Below, one piece after another: positions 33,084 to 41,739 of a stretch of DNA of 64,000 bases. The first letter of the stretch is position 1. Every line of letters starts with the position of its first letter. A program made the position numbers and the translations under genes. Source of the DNA: Candidatus Brachybacter algidus (GTDB lineage Bacteria; Bacteroidota; Bacteroidia; Chitinophagales; Saprospiraceae); assembly GCA_016711705.1 (NCBI GenBank), contig JADJSK010000001.1, positions 186,001 to 250,000 of the forward strand, written 5' to 3'. The notes beneath the pieces are model-generated. The model was given only the letters and a program-made list of their open reading frames with translations. It ran no database searches and was not told the origin of the DNA.

Positions 33084-33526
33084 TATTTCAACTATTTATT
33101 GAGGGTGAAAGTAGAAAAAGAAATCTAAATTCATTCAATAAATAAGAATATAGTTTTAAATTATCAGGTGGTCAGGTGATTATGTGGTCGGGTGATGAGT
33201 GGTCAGGTGATGAGTGATAAGGTGGTCAGGTCATCAGGTGATGAGGTGATGAGGTGATAAACTAAATACCTGAAGGGTTGACATTATTAAGAAAATATAA
33301 ATTGGAGTTGTTTCAGAACCCCGAAGTTGATGACATTATGAAAGATTAATGAAAAGGGGAGAAGGTGTTAAGGATGGAATAATTCAAAAAGTTGTAAACA
33401 TAGATGGAAACATTTTCCATTTTCTTTTAACCATATTCATGAGGGAACAAACTGACAACTGACAACTGACCACTGACAACTGACAACTGACTACTGACAA
33501 CTGACTACTGACCACTGACCACTTTT
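33084..33526. repeat. Low-complexity and heptamer tandem repeats
   Basis: About 440 bp between genes. At 33165-33262 there are degenerate repeats of GGTGATGAG/GGTGGTCAG. At 33450-33521 there is a run of ~7-bp units ACTGACA and ACTGACC. Nothing codes here. The second run is the reverse complement of the tandem repeat at 36605-36669. Confidence 0.75.
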
Positions 33527-34849
33527 TTACGGTTTCAATAAGATCAATTCTTCTTCTCCTTTTTTGATAACACCTTCTCCTGGTATAGGTTTGCCGATAG
33601 CGGCAAGTTTATTGAGCATATCATTTCTAAGAGATTTGAACTCAGATAAATTTCCTCCCGGGATTGGATTCGGTGCAGGCAATTTGCAAGATTTAGGATT
33701 GACCTGGCGGCCATTTTTCCAAAATCTGAAACATACATGAGGGCCAGTGGCAAGACCTGTGCTTCCAACATATCCGATCACTTGACCTTGTTTTACTTTT
33801 TGACCTCTTTTTTGACCTCTTGGGAATCTGCTCATGTGCAGATATTGTGTAGCATATGTGTTGTCATGTTTGATCTTCACAAAGTTTCCATTTCCACTGC
33901 CATAACCCATAGCTTCGATAATTCCATCACTTACAGCAATTATTGGAGTGCCTGTAGGGGCAGCAAAATCAGTGCCAAAATGTGGGATTACCCTATTCAA
34001 TATAGGATGCAGTCTGGAAAGTGAAAATTTAGAAGTGATTTTAGCGTATTTTAACGGTGCAGCTAAATATGATTTTTTCATCGGACGACCACCTTGATCA
34101 AAATATCCTTTATATTTTCCATTATCAAAAAAGAAAACATATTTTTCACCAAGACGACCTTTGTAATATGCTGCAAGTAACTTTCCAGCATCTACTTCCT
34201 GGCCTTCAATAGTGTTTTTCTCATAAACTAACTTAATAACATCTCCTTTTCCTGCTCTGCTCAAATCCATAGAGCACTCCATGGCATCTTCCATTTGACT
34301 GGCCAGGTCAGTGTCCATATCGTATTTCTTGATAGTCTGCCAAAGTGAACCTTCCATTGTACCAGAAACTACCTCAGTATTGGTTTGGACTGGTTTGTTG
34401 ACTACCTTAATATTGTCCGGATTATTCATGTCAAACACGACATATCTGTATACGTCTGGTTCAAAAGCTATAAAATCAGGTTGGTTTGTTATCTTATTTC
34501 TTAATATCGTTAGTTGCATTCCAGGGTGAATGATCCTTGGATTGAATGACTTTTTACAACTGGCTATGATGTTGTATGCTTGCGTGGTAGTTGTAGTATA
34601 TTTATTAAGCAGTGTAATCAAAGATTCGCCTTCTTGCACTTCGATTGTTTCTGTTGAGAATGTATCAAGGACAAAACCAAATTTGAGGTTTGGTGTTTTA
34701 ATGTCGAAACTGCCTAATGAAGCAATGTTATTCTTGTTGTATTTGGTTGAGAGATCGTAATTGTTAGGTAGAAGTTTAGAAAGGATTAGCGAGGATAAAA
34801 TAAACGTAAATGCTAAACCGGTATGCTTAATAAGATTGTGTGTATTCAC
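33527..34849 (-). CDS. M23 family peptidase with LysM-like region
   Basis: A 440-residue cell-wall hydrolase. N-terminal membrane anchor or signal (residues 8-26); a LysM-like part (VQEGESLITLLNKY, then NPRIIHPGMQLTI) about 70-115; and a C-terminal M23 endopeptidase domain with HFGTDFAAPTGTPI (zinc His and Asp, about 290-303), YLHMSRF and GPHVCFRFWKNGRQVNP (second HxH-like site). It cuts peptide bridges of peptidoglycan, probably during growth or division. The gene is monocistronic, flanked by tandem repeats. Confidence 0.9.
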   Translation of the reverse strand: MNTHNLIKHTGLAFTFILSSLILSKLLPNNYDLSTKYNKNNIASLGSFDIKTPNLKFGFVLDTFSTETIEVQEGESLITLLNKYTTTTTQAYNIIASCKKSFNPRIIHPGMQLTILRNKITNQPDFIAFEPDVYRYVVFDMNNPDNIKVVNKPVQTNTEVVSGTMEGSLWQTIKKYDMDTDLASQMEDAMECSMDLSRAGKGDVIKLVYEKNTIEGQEVDAGKLLAAYYKGRLGEKYVFFFDNGKYKGYFDQGGRPMKKSYLAAPLKYAKITSKFSLSRLHPILNRVIPHFGTDFAAPTGTPIIAVSDGIIEAMGYGSGNGNFVKIKHDNTYATQYLHMSRFPRGQKRGQKVKQGQVIGYVGSTGLATGPHVCFRFWKNGRQVNPKSCKLPAPNPIPGGNLSEFKSLRNDMLNKLAAIGKPIPGEGVIKKGEEELILLKP

Positions 34850-35106
34850 ATTAAGTAGATAAAAAAACTAACAATAAGGTTTCTAATAAAGTGTAAAAGT
34901 AAACATTGTTTTGAGATAACGAAACAAAAGGGTATTTATTTAATAATGCATTTAGTTGTTAAAATAAAATATTGTTTCGTTTTATTTTCACTACTTGGTA
35001 TATATTTGGTGTTTTTCTAGAATTGCACATAAAAAATTTTATAGAAAAATAATTCTATAATTTATGTTAATTATTTGTTTATTGCTTTCTTTTATAATAT
35101 GATTTA

Positions 35107-35727
35107 ATGATAGGATTACTTACTGCTACTATTATTCTCAGCATCATTCATGCGCTTATACCTAACCACTGGTTGCCTTTGGTGGCTGTAGCCAAGGCAG
35201 AAAAATGGGAGGTTAAGGAGTTGATGCTTGTCGGGTTTGCATCAGCATTGGCTCACGTCCTAGGCACTATAGCTCTAGGCATCGTATTGGGTATGGTAGG
35301 ACTTAAATTATCTGAAACCTTTGAATCTTATATCCATATTATAGCACCAGTAGTTCTTATAGTTCTTGGATTGATCTATTTCTCGCTAAATATTCCGCAT
35401 CATCATCACTCACCTAAAGATGATGTCAAAACATACAAAAAAAGCAAATTGAGATGGGTCCTCATATTTATTGGGCTTATGTTTTTATCTCCATGCCTTG
35501 AAGTTGAAACACTCTTTCTTTCAGCCGGTGCATATGGGTTAAATAATGTTCTTTTACTTTCTTTAGTATACGGCTTATTCAGTGTTTTCTCTATTGTATT
35601 GTTGATTTATCTGGTATTCAAGGGTAGTAATTTTATCGCCCATAATGATTTTATAGAGCATAATGAAAAAAGAATTACTGGAATGGTGTTGATAATTATC
35701 GGACTAATTACTTTTTTTGTACATTAA
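35107..35727 (+). CDS. NicO/UreH-like membrane protein
   Basis: A 206-residue protein with about six transmembrane segments. TM1 has IIHALIPNHW and TM2 has ASALAHVLGT, the His-containing motifs of the nickel/cobalt exporter (RcnA/NicO) and UreH-like families. A cytoplasmic loop has HHHH (about residues 98-101), which fits metal binding. It probably moves a divalent metal; direction and metal are unknown. It ends 20 bp before the EEP hydrolase gene, probably on one transcript. Confidence 0.65.
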   Translation: MIGLLTATIILSIIHALIPNHWLPLVAVAKAEKWEVKELMLVGFASALAHVLGTIALGIVLGMVGLKLSETFESYIHIIAPVVLIVLGLIYFSLNIPHHHHSPKDDVKTYKKSKLRWVLIFIGLMFLSPCLEVETLFLSAGAYGLNNVLLLSLVYGLFSVFSIVLLIYLVFKGSNFIAHNDFIEHNEKRITGMVLIIIGLITFFVH

Positions 35728-35747
35728 TTCATCAAAAATTAGATAAA

Positions 35748-36581
35748 TTGATCAATAGGTTATCAATAATTTCCTTGGTGTTTTTTTTCGTAATTTCATT
35801 GAATGCGATTGCTTCTGATACACTAAAACTTACTTCATTCAATATTCGATTGTCTTCTGTAGATGATGGGATTAATAATTGGAATCTAAGAAAACCACTT
35901 TTAAAAGAATATCTCGAACGAAAGCGTCCCGATGTGCTTGGTGTCCAGGAAGCCTTACCGAATCAAATGAGTTACCTTGATTCTATTCCCGGCTATGAAT
36001 ATGTTGGTGTGGGTAGGGATAATGGTATGACTTTGGGAGAATATTCAGCTATTTTTTATAATTCTTACAAATTAGATGTAAAAGAATCAGGCACATTTTG
36101 GTTGTCAGAAACCTCCAATAAACCGACTAATGGATGGGATGCTGTGTGCATGACGATATGCACCTGGGCTCGCTTTAAAGATAAATCCAACAAAGAGTTT
36201 TACGTTTTTAATACGCATTTTGATCACATGGGTGTCAAAGCTAGAACAGAAAGTGCAAGACTGATTATGTCGAAAATTGCTCTTGTCGCTCCAGGATTTC
36301 CTGTATTTCTTTCAGGCGATTTTAACACAGAAGATGGCTCATTTCCTATTGAAATAATTAAGGATTTTATGATCGATTCAAGGGAAGCCGCGATTGAAAA
36401 GGATCGGTCAGACGGAAAAAGTTTCAATGGATTTATTGAGGACAAACCTGCGGCGATTAAAATTGATTTTATATTTATCAGACCGAATATCACTACATTA
36501 TCCTTTCAAACGAATCAAGAAAAACCTCAAGGTCGATTTATTTCAGATCATTTTCCCGTGGAAGGGGTTTATACTTACTAA
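35748..36581 (+). CDS. Endonuclease/exonuclease/phosphatase family protein
   Basis: A 277-residue secreted EEP-fold hydrolase. The only start giving a full signal peptide (residues 3-23) is a TTG at 35748. Motifs: LTSFNIRL (Asn), RPDVLGVQEAL (metal Glu, about 70), FNTHFDHMG (about 158-166), LSGDFNTEDGS (Asp-x-Asn, about 188-198) and ISDHFPVEGVY (Asp-His, C-terminal). The family includes nucleases and phosphatases of lipids and sugars; the secreted Bacteroidota members' substrates are mostly unknown. Confidence 0.85.
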   Translation: MINRLSIISLVFFFVISLNAIASDTLKLTSFNIRLSSVDDGINNWNLRKPLLKEYLERKRPDVLGVQEALPNQMSYLDSIPGYEYVGVGRDNGMTLGEYSAIFYNSYKLDVKESGTFWLSETSNKPTNGWDAVCMTICTWARFKDKSNKEFYVFNTHFDHMGVKARTESARLIMSKIALVAPGFPVFLSGDFNTEDGSFPIEIIKDFMIDSREAAIEKDRSDGKSFNGFIEDKPAAIKIDFIFIRPNITTLSFQTNQEKPQGRFISDHFPVEGVYTY

Positions 36582-36604
36582 TGTTTAGGAGTTTGTTAGA
36601 AGTA

Positions 36605-36669
36605 AGTGGTCAGAAGTCAGAGGTCAGTGGTCAGAGGTCAGTGGTCAGTGGTCAGTGGTCAGAAGTCAG
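36605..36669. repeat. Heptamer tandem repeat (AGTGGTC type)
   Basis: Units of AGTGGTC and AGAGGTC/AGAAGTC repeat about nine times. This is the reverse complement of the repeat at 33450-33521, so the pair flanks the segment 33.5-36.6 kb in inverted orientation. Confidence 0.75.
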
Positions 36670-36734
36670 ATTTTTAAAGATAAAAGTTAGAAATTCGTTC
36701 ACGTATAATAATTCTTTTCATCATCAAATAATTA

Positions 36735-37048
36735 ATTCAAGTTTCGGTAGTTAAGAAACAAAGGAAGAAGATCCCGCAGCTGCGGGATTTGATGTTAAAG
36801 ATTCCTCGCGTAGCTCGGAATGACGATTAGTGTCCGGCGTTTTTAGGGGGGATAAGCGGTGGCTTAGCCACCGCTTATCCCCCTAAAATAGATTATGGCG
36901 TCATTCCGAGTGAAACGAGGAATCTCTATTGCTGGAGGTCCATATATGATTTACACTACGTTCGCTTGACAAGCTTCTACCATCTAACTTTATATTACAA
37001 TCCAAGTTTATTCATAATAAATAAGAATTTGACTACCTAAACTTGAGT
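36735..37048. repeat. MITE-like element, copy A, with nested palindromes
   Basis: Bounded by TTCAAGTTTCGGTAGTTAAG (36736-36755) and the inverted GACTACCTAAACTTGAGT (37031-37048). The interior holds three palindromes (36771-36788, 36800-36924 and 36841-36888), so other mobile repeats appear to have entered it. No coding region. The element also explains most of the long gap between the EEP hydrolase and dihydroorotase genes. Confidence 0.65.
36771..36924. repeat. Nested palindromes
   Basis: ATCCCGCAGCTGCGGGAT (36771-36788) is a perfect 18-bp palindrome. GATTCCTCG and CTCGGAATGACG (36800-36825) pair with CGTCATTCCGAG and CGAGGAATC (36899-36924). Between them lies a ~48-bp near-perfect palindrome at 36841-36888 with arms starting TTTTAGGGGG and ending in CCCCCTAAAA. 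Confidence 0.75.
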
Positions 37049-37193
37049 AATTAAATAAAAAGATTCGCAACACTCGGGCTTTAGAAAGGGTAGGGTGAAA
37101 GTATAATATATGCCATGCAATTAATTCAATTACATCGTATTATATTTAATTGGCTAAAACGCGACAGTATAATTGACGTAATTCATATAAATA

Positions 37194-37408
37194 ACTCAAG
37201 TTTCGGTAGTTAAGAAACAAAGGTAGATGGCTGATGTTAGATGTTAGATGGTGCTTAGTCAATTGATTCATTTTTTTTCTTTAATAGGTTTAATAGAAAA
37301 AAATATCAATTTGATTGATAGAAAGCCATCTAAAATCTACCTTCTAACATTTTATAAAAATTTAAATTTATCTTTCAAAAAAGAAAATTTGACTACCCAA
37401 ACTTGAGT
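37194..37408. repeat. MITE-like element, copy B
   Basis: A 215-bp non-coding element with inverted ends: ACTCAAGTTTCGGTAGTT (37194-37211) and GACTACCCAAACTTGAGT (37391-37408), 16 of 18 bases matching as inverted repeats. The interior has partly paired GATGTTAGATGG and CCATCTAAAATCTACC. Confidence 0.7.
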
Positions 37409-37448
37409 AAATAACATTTAATTATTTTAGATCGGCAGAGAATGGTCT

Positions 37449-38780
37449 TTATCGGTCGAATTTTAATCTATTTCCATTTGCAGAACAAATCTTACCTGAT
37501 TCAAATACCTTTGTGCCATTGACCCATGTTCCAACTATTTTTCCGGGTAATTTAATCCCTTCAAGCGGTGACCAGCCACATTTATAGAATAGGTCTTTTC
37601 GATCTACCAAAGTATTCTTATCAAAATCAACCTGTACAAAATCTGCCATATATCCTTCTCTTATAAAACCTCGATCCTTAATTTTAAAGCAAATGGCCGG
37701 CGCATGACACATCAACTCAACTACTTTCGTTACGCTGATTTTTCCTTCATTAACTAATGATAACATCATATTGAAAGTGTGTTGGATCAATGGAAGGCCT
37801 GAGGGTGCTTTTAAATAAGGGGCAGCTTTCTCCTCCTCCGTATGAGGTGCATGATCAGTGGCTATGATATCGATCTTGCTATCTAATAGCGCCTGAAGTA
37901 CTGCAGATTGATCCACTGATGTTTTGATGGCGGGATTGCATTTTATTTTATTTCCTAAAGTTTTATAATCATTGTCATTAAAATACAAATGATGCACACA
38001 AGCTTCAGAGGTGATTCTTTTTTCAGCCAAGGGTATTTTATTTTCAAATAACTCAGTTTCAATAGCTGTGCTAATATGCAAAATATGAAGTCTGGTATTA
38101 TGCTTTTTTGCTAATGATATAGCTTTGGATGAGGAAATATAACACCCTTCAGCATTTCTAATAAGGGGATGCATCTCTGGAGTAATATTCTCTCCATACT
38201 TTTCTTTGTATCTGTGAAGATTGTCAAGGATTGTTTTTTCATCTTCGCAGTGAGTAGCAATCAGCGCTGGAGCATTGGCAAAAATATTGTCAAGTGTTTG
38301 CTCATTATCTACTAATAGATTGCCGGTACTACTACCCATAAAGATCTTAATACCACATATTTCTTTGTAGTTGGCTTTTAATAATTCGTCAAGATTATTA
38401 TTCGTGGTGCCCAGAAAAAAGGAATAGTTGACCACACTAGTTTCAGCAGCTATTGCATATTTCTGTTCCAGCAATTCTATGGTAGTAGCAGGTGGATTGG
38501 TGTTAGGCATTTCCATGAAAGAAGTTACACCACCTGCTGCTGCAGCCATGGATTCAGTTCTTATATTGGCTTTATGAGTAAGACCGGGCTCTCTAAAATG
38601 TACCTGGTCGTCAATAATTCCAGGTATGAGTACATTTCCTTTAAAATCTATTTCAGGTAAATTGTCGTCATTAATTATTCCTCCAATCTTTTCAAATCTA
38701 CCATTTCTAATCAACAAATCACCTTCTGTAATATTGCCTTCGTTGATGATCCTGGCATTTCGCACGATATAAGATTCCAT
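37449..38780 (-). CDS. pyrC: Dihydroorotase
   Basis: A 443-residue amidohydrolase of the class I dihydroorotase type. IDDQVHFREPGLTHKAN (metal-binding His pair HxH-like, substrate Arg), FMEMPNTNPP, then IATHCEDE (His), LHILHIST (His) and IATDHAPHTEEEK (catalytic Asp). It closes carbamoyl aspartate to dihydroorotate in pyrimidine synthesis. The usual carbamylated Lys position is not obvious by eye. It is followed by the MITE-like gap and preceded, after a terminator, by malate dehydrogenase. Confidence 0.9.
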   Translation of the reverse strand: MESYIVRNARIINEGNITEGDLLIRNGRFEKIGGIINDDNLPEIDFKGNVLIPGIIDDQVHFREPGLTHKANIRTESMAAAAGGVTSFMEMPNTNPPATTIELLEQKYAIAAETSVVNYSFFLGTTNNNLDELLKANYKEICGIKIFMGSSTGNLLVDNEQTLDNIFANAPALIATHCEDEKTILDNLHRYKEKYGENITPEMHPLIRNAEGCYISSSKAISLAKKHNTRLHILHISTAIETELFENKIPLAEKRITSEACVHHLYFNDNDYKTLGNKIKCNPAIKTSVDQSAVLQALLDSKIDIIATDHAPHTEEEKAAPYLKAPSGLPLIQHTFNMMLSLVNEGKISVTKVVELMCHAPAICFKIKDRGFIREGYMADFVQVDFDKNTLVDRKDLFYKCGWSPLEGIKLPGKIVGTWVNGTKVFESGKICSANGNRLKFDR

Positions 38781-38834
38781 ATTGAAATTTGATTTTATTG
38801 AAATTCGATTATTAAAATATTGAAGAAATTATAT

Positions 38835-38864
38835 AAAAAAGACCACCCGATTTGAGTGGTCTTT
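38835..38864 (-). terminator. Intrinsic terminator of the malate dehydrogenase gene
   Basis: AAAGACCAC (38838-38846) pairs with GTGGTCTTT (38856-38864). On the minus strand the stem runs into TTTTTT. It lies 73 bp after the mdh stop, between two genes on the same strand, and separates their transcripts. Confidence 0.8.
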
Positions 38865-38936
38865 GTAGTATTATAGTAAAGTAGTATTATAGTGGATAGT
38901 ATTATAGTGTCTAGAATCTAGTATCTATCTTCTACC

Positions 38937-39869
38937 TTATAGTCCCATTCCATCATATACGTCCATCACAGATTTAACTGCAACGATAGATGCATCAAGC
39001 AATGCTTTTTCTTCAGCATTGAGATCCAGTTCTATCACTTTTTCAACACCATTTTTGCCAAGGATCACAGGAACACCAACATATACGCCATCAATGCCAT
39101 ATTGACCTTCCACTTTAATACAGCATGGAAAGATTCTTCTTTCATCTTTCAAAATAGCTGTTACCATCTGAGCTGCTGCCGCACCTGGTGCATACCAAGC
39201 TGAGGTTCCCATGAGTTCAACAAGTTCACCACCACCTTTTCTTGTTCTGTCCACAATAGCGTTCAATCTTTCTTCGCTTACCAGTTCAGTGACAGGAATA
39301 CCGCCAACAGTTGTATATCTTGGAAGTGGCACCATTGTGTCTCCATGTCCACCCATTAGAATGGCTTGAATATCTTTTGGAGAAACTTTTAGTTCATCGG
39401 CAAGAAATGCACGATATCTAGCAGTATCCAAAATTCCAGCCATACCGATCACCTTTGATGCAGGAAGACCTGAAGTCTTGTGAGCAGCGTAAGTCATCAC
39501 ATCCAGTGGATTGGAAACGACAATAACAATAGCGTCCGGGGAATATTGGAGTAAATTTTTGGTAACAGTATTGACAATATTTGCATTTGTAGAAATAAGG
39601 TCATCCCGACTCATTCCAGGTTTGCGTGGAAGCCCTGCAGTGATTACAACGACATCAGATCCAGCTGTTTCGGCATAGTCTGAAGTGCCTCGAAGATAAG
39701 ATGAATAGCTACCGATAGGAGCCTGCTGCCAGGAATCCAATGCTTTTCCCTGTGCCATTTCTCCTTTAATGTCCAAAAGGACGATTTCTTTAACAAAATC
39801 ATCATGTGCCAACACATTGGCTACGGTAGCGCCTACATTTCCTGCGCCAACTACGGTTACTTTACTCAT
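38937..39869 (-). CDS. mdh: Malate dehydrogenase
   Basis: A 310-residue LDH-like malate dehydrogenase. VTVVGAGNVGATVANVL is the NAD-binding glycine loop; VVITAGLPRKPGMSRDDL carries the substrate-binding Arg residues (two Arg, typical for malate); VVSNPLDVMTY and GGHGDTMVPLPRYTTVGG (catalytic His-Asp pair). It converts malate and oxaloacetate in the citric acid cycle. This is a short, tetrameric LDH-type enzyme common in Bacteroidota. A TACTTTTG promoter element lies upstream. Confidence 0.95.
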   Translation of the reverse strand: MSKVTVVGAGNVGATVANVLAHDDFVKEIVLLDIKGEMAQGKALDSWQQAPIGSYSSYLRGTSDYAETAGSDVVVITAGLPRKPGMSRDDLISTNANIVNTVTKNLLQYSPDAIVIVVSNPLDVMTYAAHKTSGLPASKVIGMAGILDTARYRAFLADELKVSPKDIQAILMGGHGDTMVPLPRYTTVGGIPVTELVSEERLNAIVDRTRKGGGELVELMGTSAWYAPGAAAAQMVTAILKDERRIFPCCIKVEGQYGIDGVYVGVPVILGKNGVEKVIELDLNAEEKALLDASIVAVKSVMDVYDGMGL

Positions 39870-39905
39870 GTTATGTTATGATTGTTATATATTATTTATG
39901 GAGTG

Positions 39906-39913
39906 CAAAAGTA
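39906..39913 (-). promoter_or_regulatory. -7-type promoter element of mdh
   Basis: The complement of CAAAAGTA is TACTTTTG, a TAnnTTTG match followed by CACTCC, 37 bp before the mdh start codon. No sure -33 element was found. Confidence 0.45.
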
Positions 39914-40015
39914 ATTCTTTAAACGTTAAATAATAGTAGAATCGTTTTTTTTATATTAAGGATTTTTTTATTTTACGTACCTTGCAGTTTTTATTTAAAT
40001 GAAATTTTCTATCAA

Positions 40016-40894
40016 ATGCTATTAGTAAAAAATACAATTTTAATTTTCGTTCTTGCCATCTTTTGTTCATCGCTTTTTGGACAAAGAGTTGTGGGGAAAT
40101 GTTCTACTGTGAGCACACCTGAAATGGATGCAAGACTAGAAGCCAATATTAACTATCTTGAAAAAAATGGTGCTATTCTGACAGAAAGAGCTACAAAGTA
40201 TGTGCCAATACGTTTTACAGTAGTAAGACCGACGTCCGGCACAGGTGGTGTTTCAGTAAAGAATATAATGAAATTGTTGTGTAAAATCAATAAGGATTAT
40301 GCTAATCAAGAGCTTCAGTTTTTTATAAAAGATGATATAAAGTATCTAAACAATGACAAGGCAAATACTGATCCTCAAGGAGTAGGCGGTAACATTTTGA
40401 AGTTGCAGAAGGATAAAGATGCACTAAATATGTTTTTTGTAGCTGATATCATGTCAGATTCTGAGGGTCAAATACTCGGTTTCTATTCTCCAAATAATGA
40501 CTTTGTAGTTATCAGGAATTCAGAAGTAAACGATGTTGCACAAACCACTTCCCACGAATTGGGCCATTTCTTTTCTCTTAGACATACTTTCTATGGTTGG
40601 GAGTGTCAACCATGGAATGAAGCTGATTTCGGCAAAACGGTAACTATTACTATAGCTCCTTGTCCCCCAACTGTGGCAGTAGAATTAGTAAATGGTAGCA
40701 ATTGCGCTACAGCTGCAGATAGAGTTTGTGATACACCACCGGATTATAACTTCGGATTTGGTTGGCCAAATGACTGTCGGTATTTCGACACAGAGGTTTA
40801 TGATAGAAATGACGAATTAATTCACCCTGATCAGAGTAACTATATGAGTTATTTCTTTGGATGTGGAGATTATCATTTTCACAAGGCCAAATAA
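40016..40894 (+). CDS. Secreted M43-type metalloprotease, N-terminal part (frameshifted)
   Basis: First 292 codons of an exported pappalysin-like (M43) protease. The signal peptide is residues 1-20; the zinc motif HELGHFFSLRHTF (HExxHxxxxxH, about residues 180-192) is followed by CDTPPDYNFG and YMSYFFGCGD, where the Met turn lies. The reading frame shifts near 40880: adding a T to the TTTT run at 40878-40881 yields HFSQGQINLIK and continues into the next entry. The protein is one ~513-residue T9SS cargo. Confidence 0.8.
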   Translation: MLLVKNTILIFVLAIFCSSLFGQRVVGKCSTVSTPEMDARLEANINYLEKNGAILTERATKYVPIRFTVVRPTSGTGGVSVKNIMKLLCKINKDYANQELQFFIKDDIKYLNNDKANTDPQGVGGNILKLQKDKDALNMFFVADIMSDSEGQILGFYSPNNDFVVIRNSEVNDVAQTTSHELGHFFSLRHTFYGWECQPWNEADFGKTVTITIAPCPPTVAVELVNGSNCATAADRVCDTPPDYNFGFGWPNDCRYFDTEVYDRNDELIHPDQSNYMSYFFGCGDYHFHKAK

Positions 40895-41556
40895 ATCTTA
40901 TCAAGGCAGATCTTGCCAGTGCCGCAAGGGATTACTTAAAATCAACATTTGTACCAACTGCCACAACTCTTCAAGAGACAATTAATTATTTTTCTCCTAT
41001 TGACTCAGTAGAAAAGTTGCGATCTGCACCTATTACTCTGTCATGGGAAGCTGTGCCTGGCGCTACCTCATACATCCTTGAATATTCCAAGAACAAATCT
41101 TTTGGTTCTGCATTTACAACCACCGAAATTGTAAATGAAAATCAATTTACAATTCCGGCGAGTACTTTTACAGCCAGCACTACAGTTGCGTTTTGGAGAG
41201 TGTCAGCCTTTAACCCGGTCTCCACTTGCAATGCTGCAGTTGATTATGAGACTTTTCAGGTTGTGACAGCATTGAACAGTAATAAGATCGACAGTCAGGT
41301 AGATTGGTCAATCGTTCCAAATAATATTAAAAATGGAGACGAGATAAGTATTATGATCAACACATCTTCGACTTTGGATGTGAATATTTCTGTGACAAGT
41401 ACCACTGGTCAAAAAGTAATCAATCCCACAAGCAAAAAGTTAAGTATCGGTGAGAATAGATTAGTTCTTGAGAAGATGGATCTAAAACCAGGAATATACA
41501 TTATTTCAATTTCTAATATCGATGGAATATCCAGCAAAAAGTTAATTGTCCAATAA
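40861..41556 (+). CDS. M43-type metalloprotease, C-terminal part (frameshifted)
   Basis: Continuation of the metalloprotease gene from the other frame. It contains a fibronectin-like region (ITLSWEAVPGATSYILEYS) and a T9SS C-terminal sorting domain (GQKVINPTSKKLSIGENRLV and GIYIISISNIDG...KKLIVQ). The first codons before SFSQGQIN are out of frame, so the ATG at 40861 is not the true start. Confidence 0.75.
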   Translation: MWRLSFSQGQINLIKADLASAARDYLKSTFVPTATTLQETINYFSPIDSVEKLRSAPITLSWEAVPGATSYILEYSKNKSFGSAFTTTEIVNENQFTIPASTFTASTTVAFWRVSAFNPVSTCNAAVDYETFQVVTALNSNKIDSQVDWSIVPNNIKNGDEISIMINTSSTLDVNISVTSTTGQKVINPTSKKLSIGENRLVLEKMDLKPGIYIISISNIDGISSKKLIVQ

Positions 41557-41579
41557 CTTATAAATATTTTAGAATTAAA

Positions 41580-41618
41580 AAATACCCGTTATTTCAACTC
41601 GATAACGGGTATTTTTTT
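41580..41618 (+). terminator. Intrinsic terminator after the M43 protease gene
   Basis: AAATACCCGTTAT pairs with ATAACGGGTATTT around a loop of about 9 nt, followed by a T run. It separates the protease gene from sucC. Confidence 0.85.
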
Positions 41619-41654
41619 GATAATCTTACTGCATAAATTGGAAAGACCTCTGAA

Positions 41655-41662
41655 TAGTTTTG
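41655..41662 (+). promoter_or_regulatory. -7-type promoter element of sucC
   Basis: TAGTTTTG fits the TAnnTTTG consensus, 78 bp upstream of the sucC start. A second, weaker match (TATTATTG) follows directly, so the exact start site is open. Confidence 0.35.
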
Positions 41663-41739
41663 TATTATTGCACAAATTTAAAGAATCAATGCAGCGAAGG
41701 AAAAAACATCCCTAAGATCATTGACATAAAAAATTACGA

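Noticed and set aside
33165..33262. A possible CRISPR array (repetitive GGTGATGAG units)
   Set aside because: Units are too short and irregular, with no spacer pattern and no cas genes; a degenerate tandem repeat.
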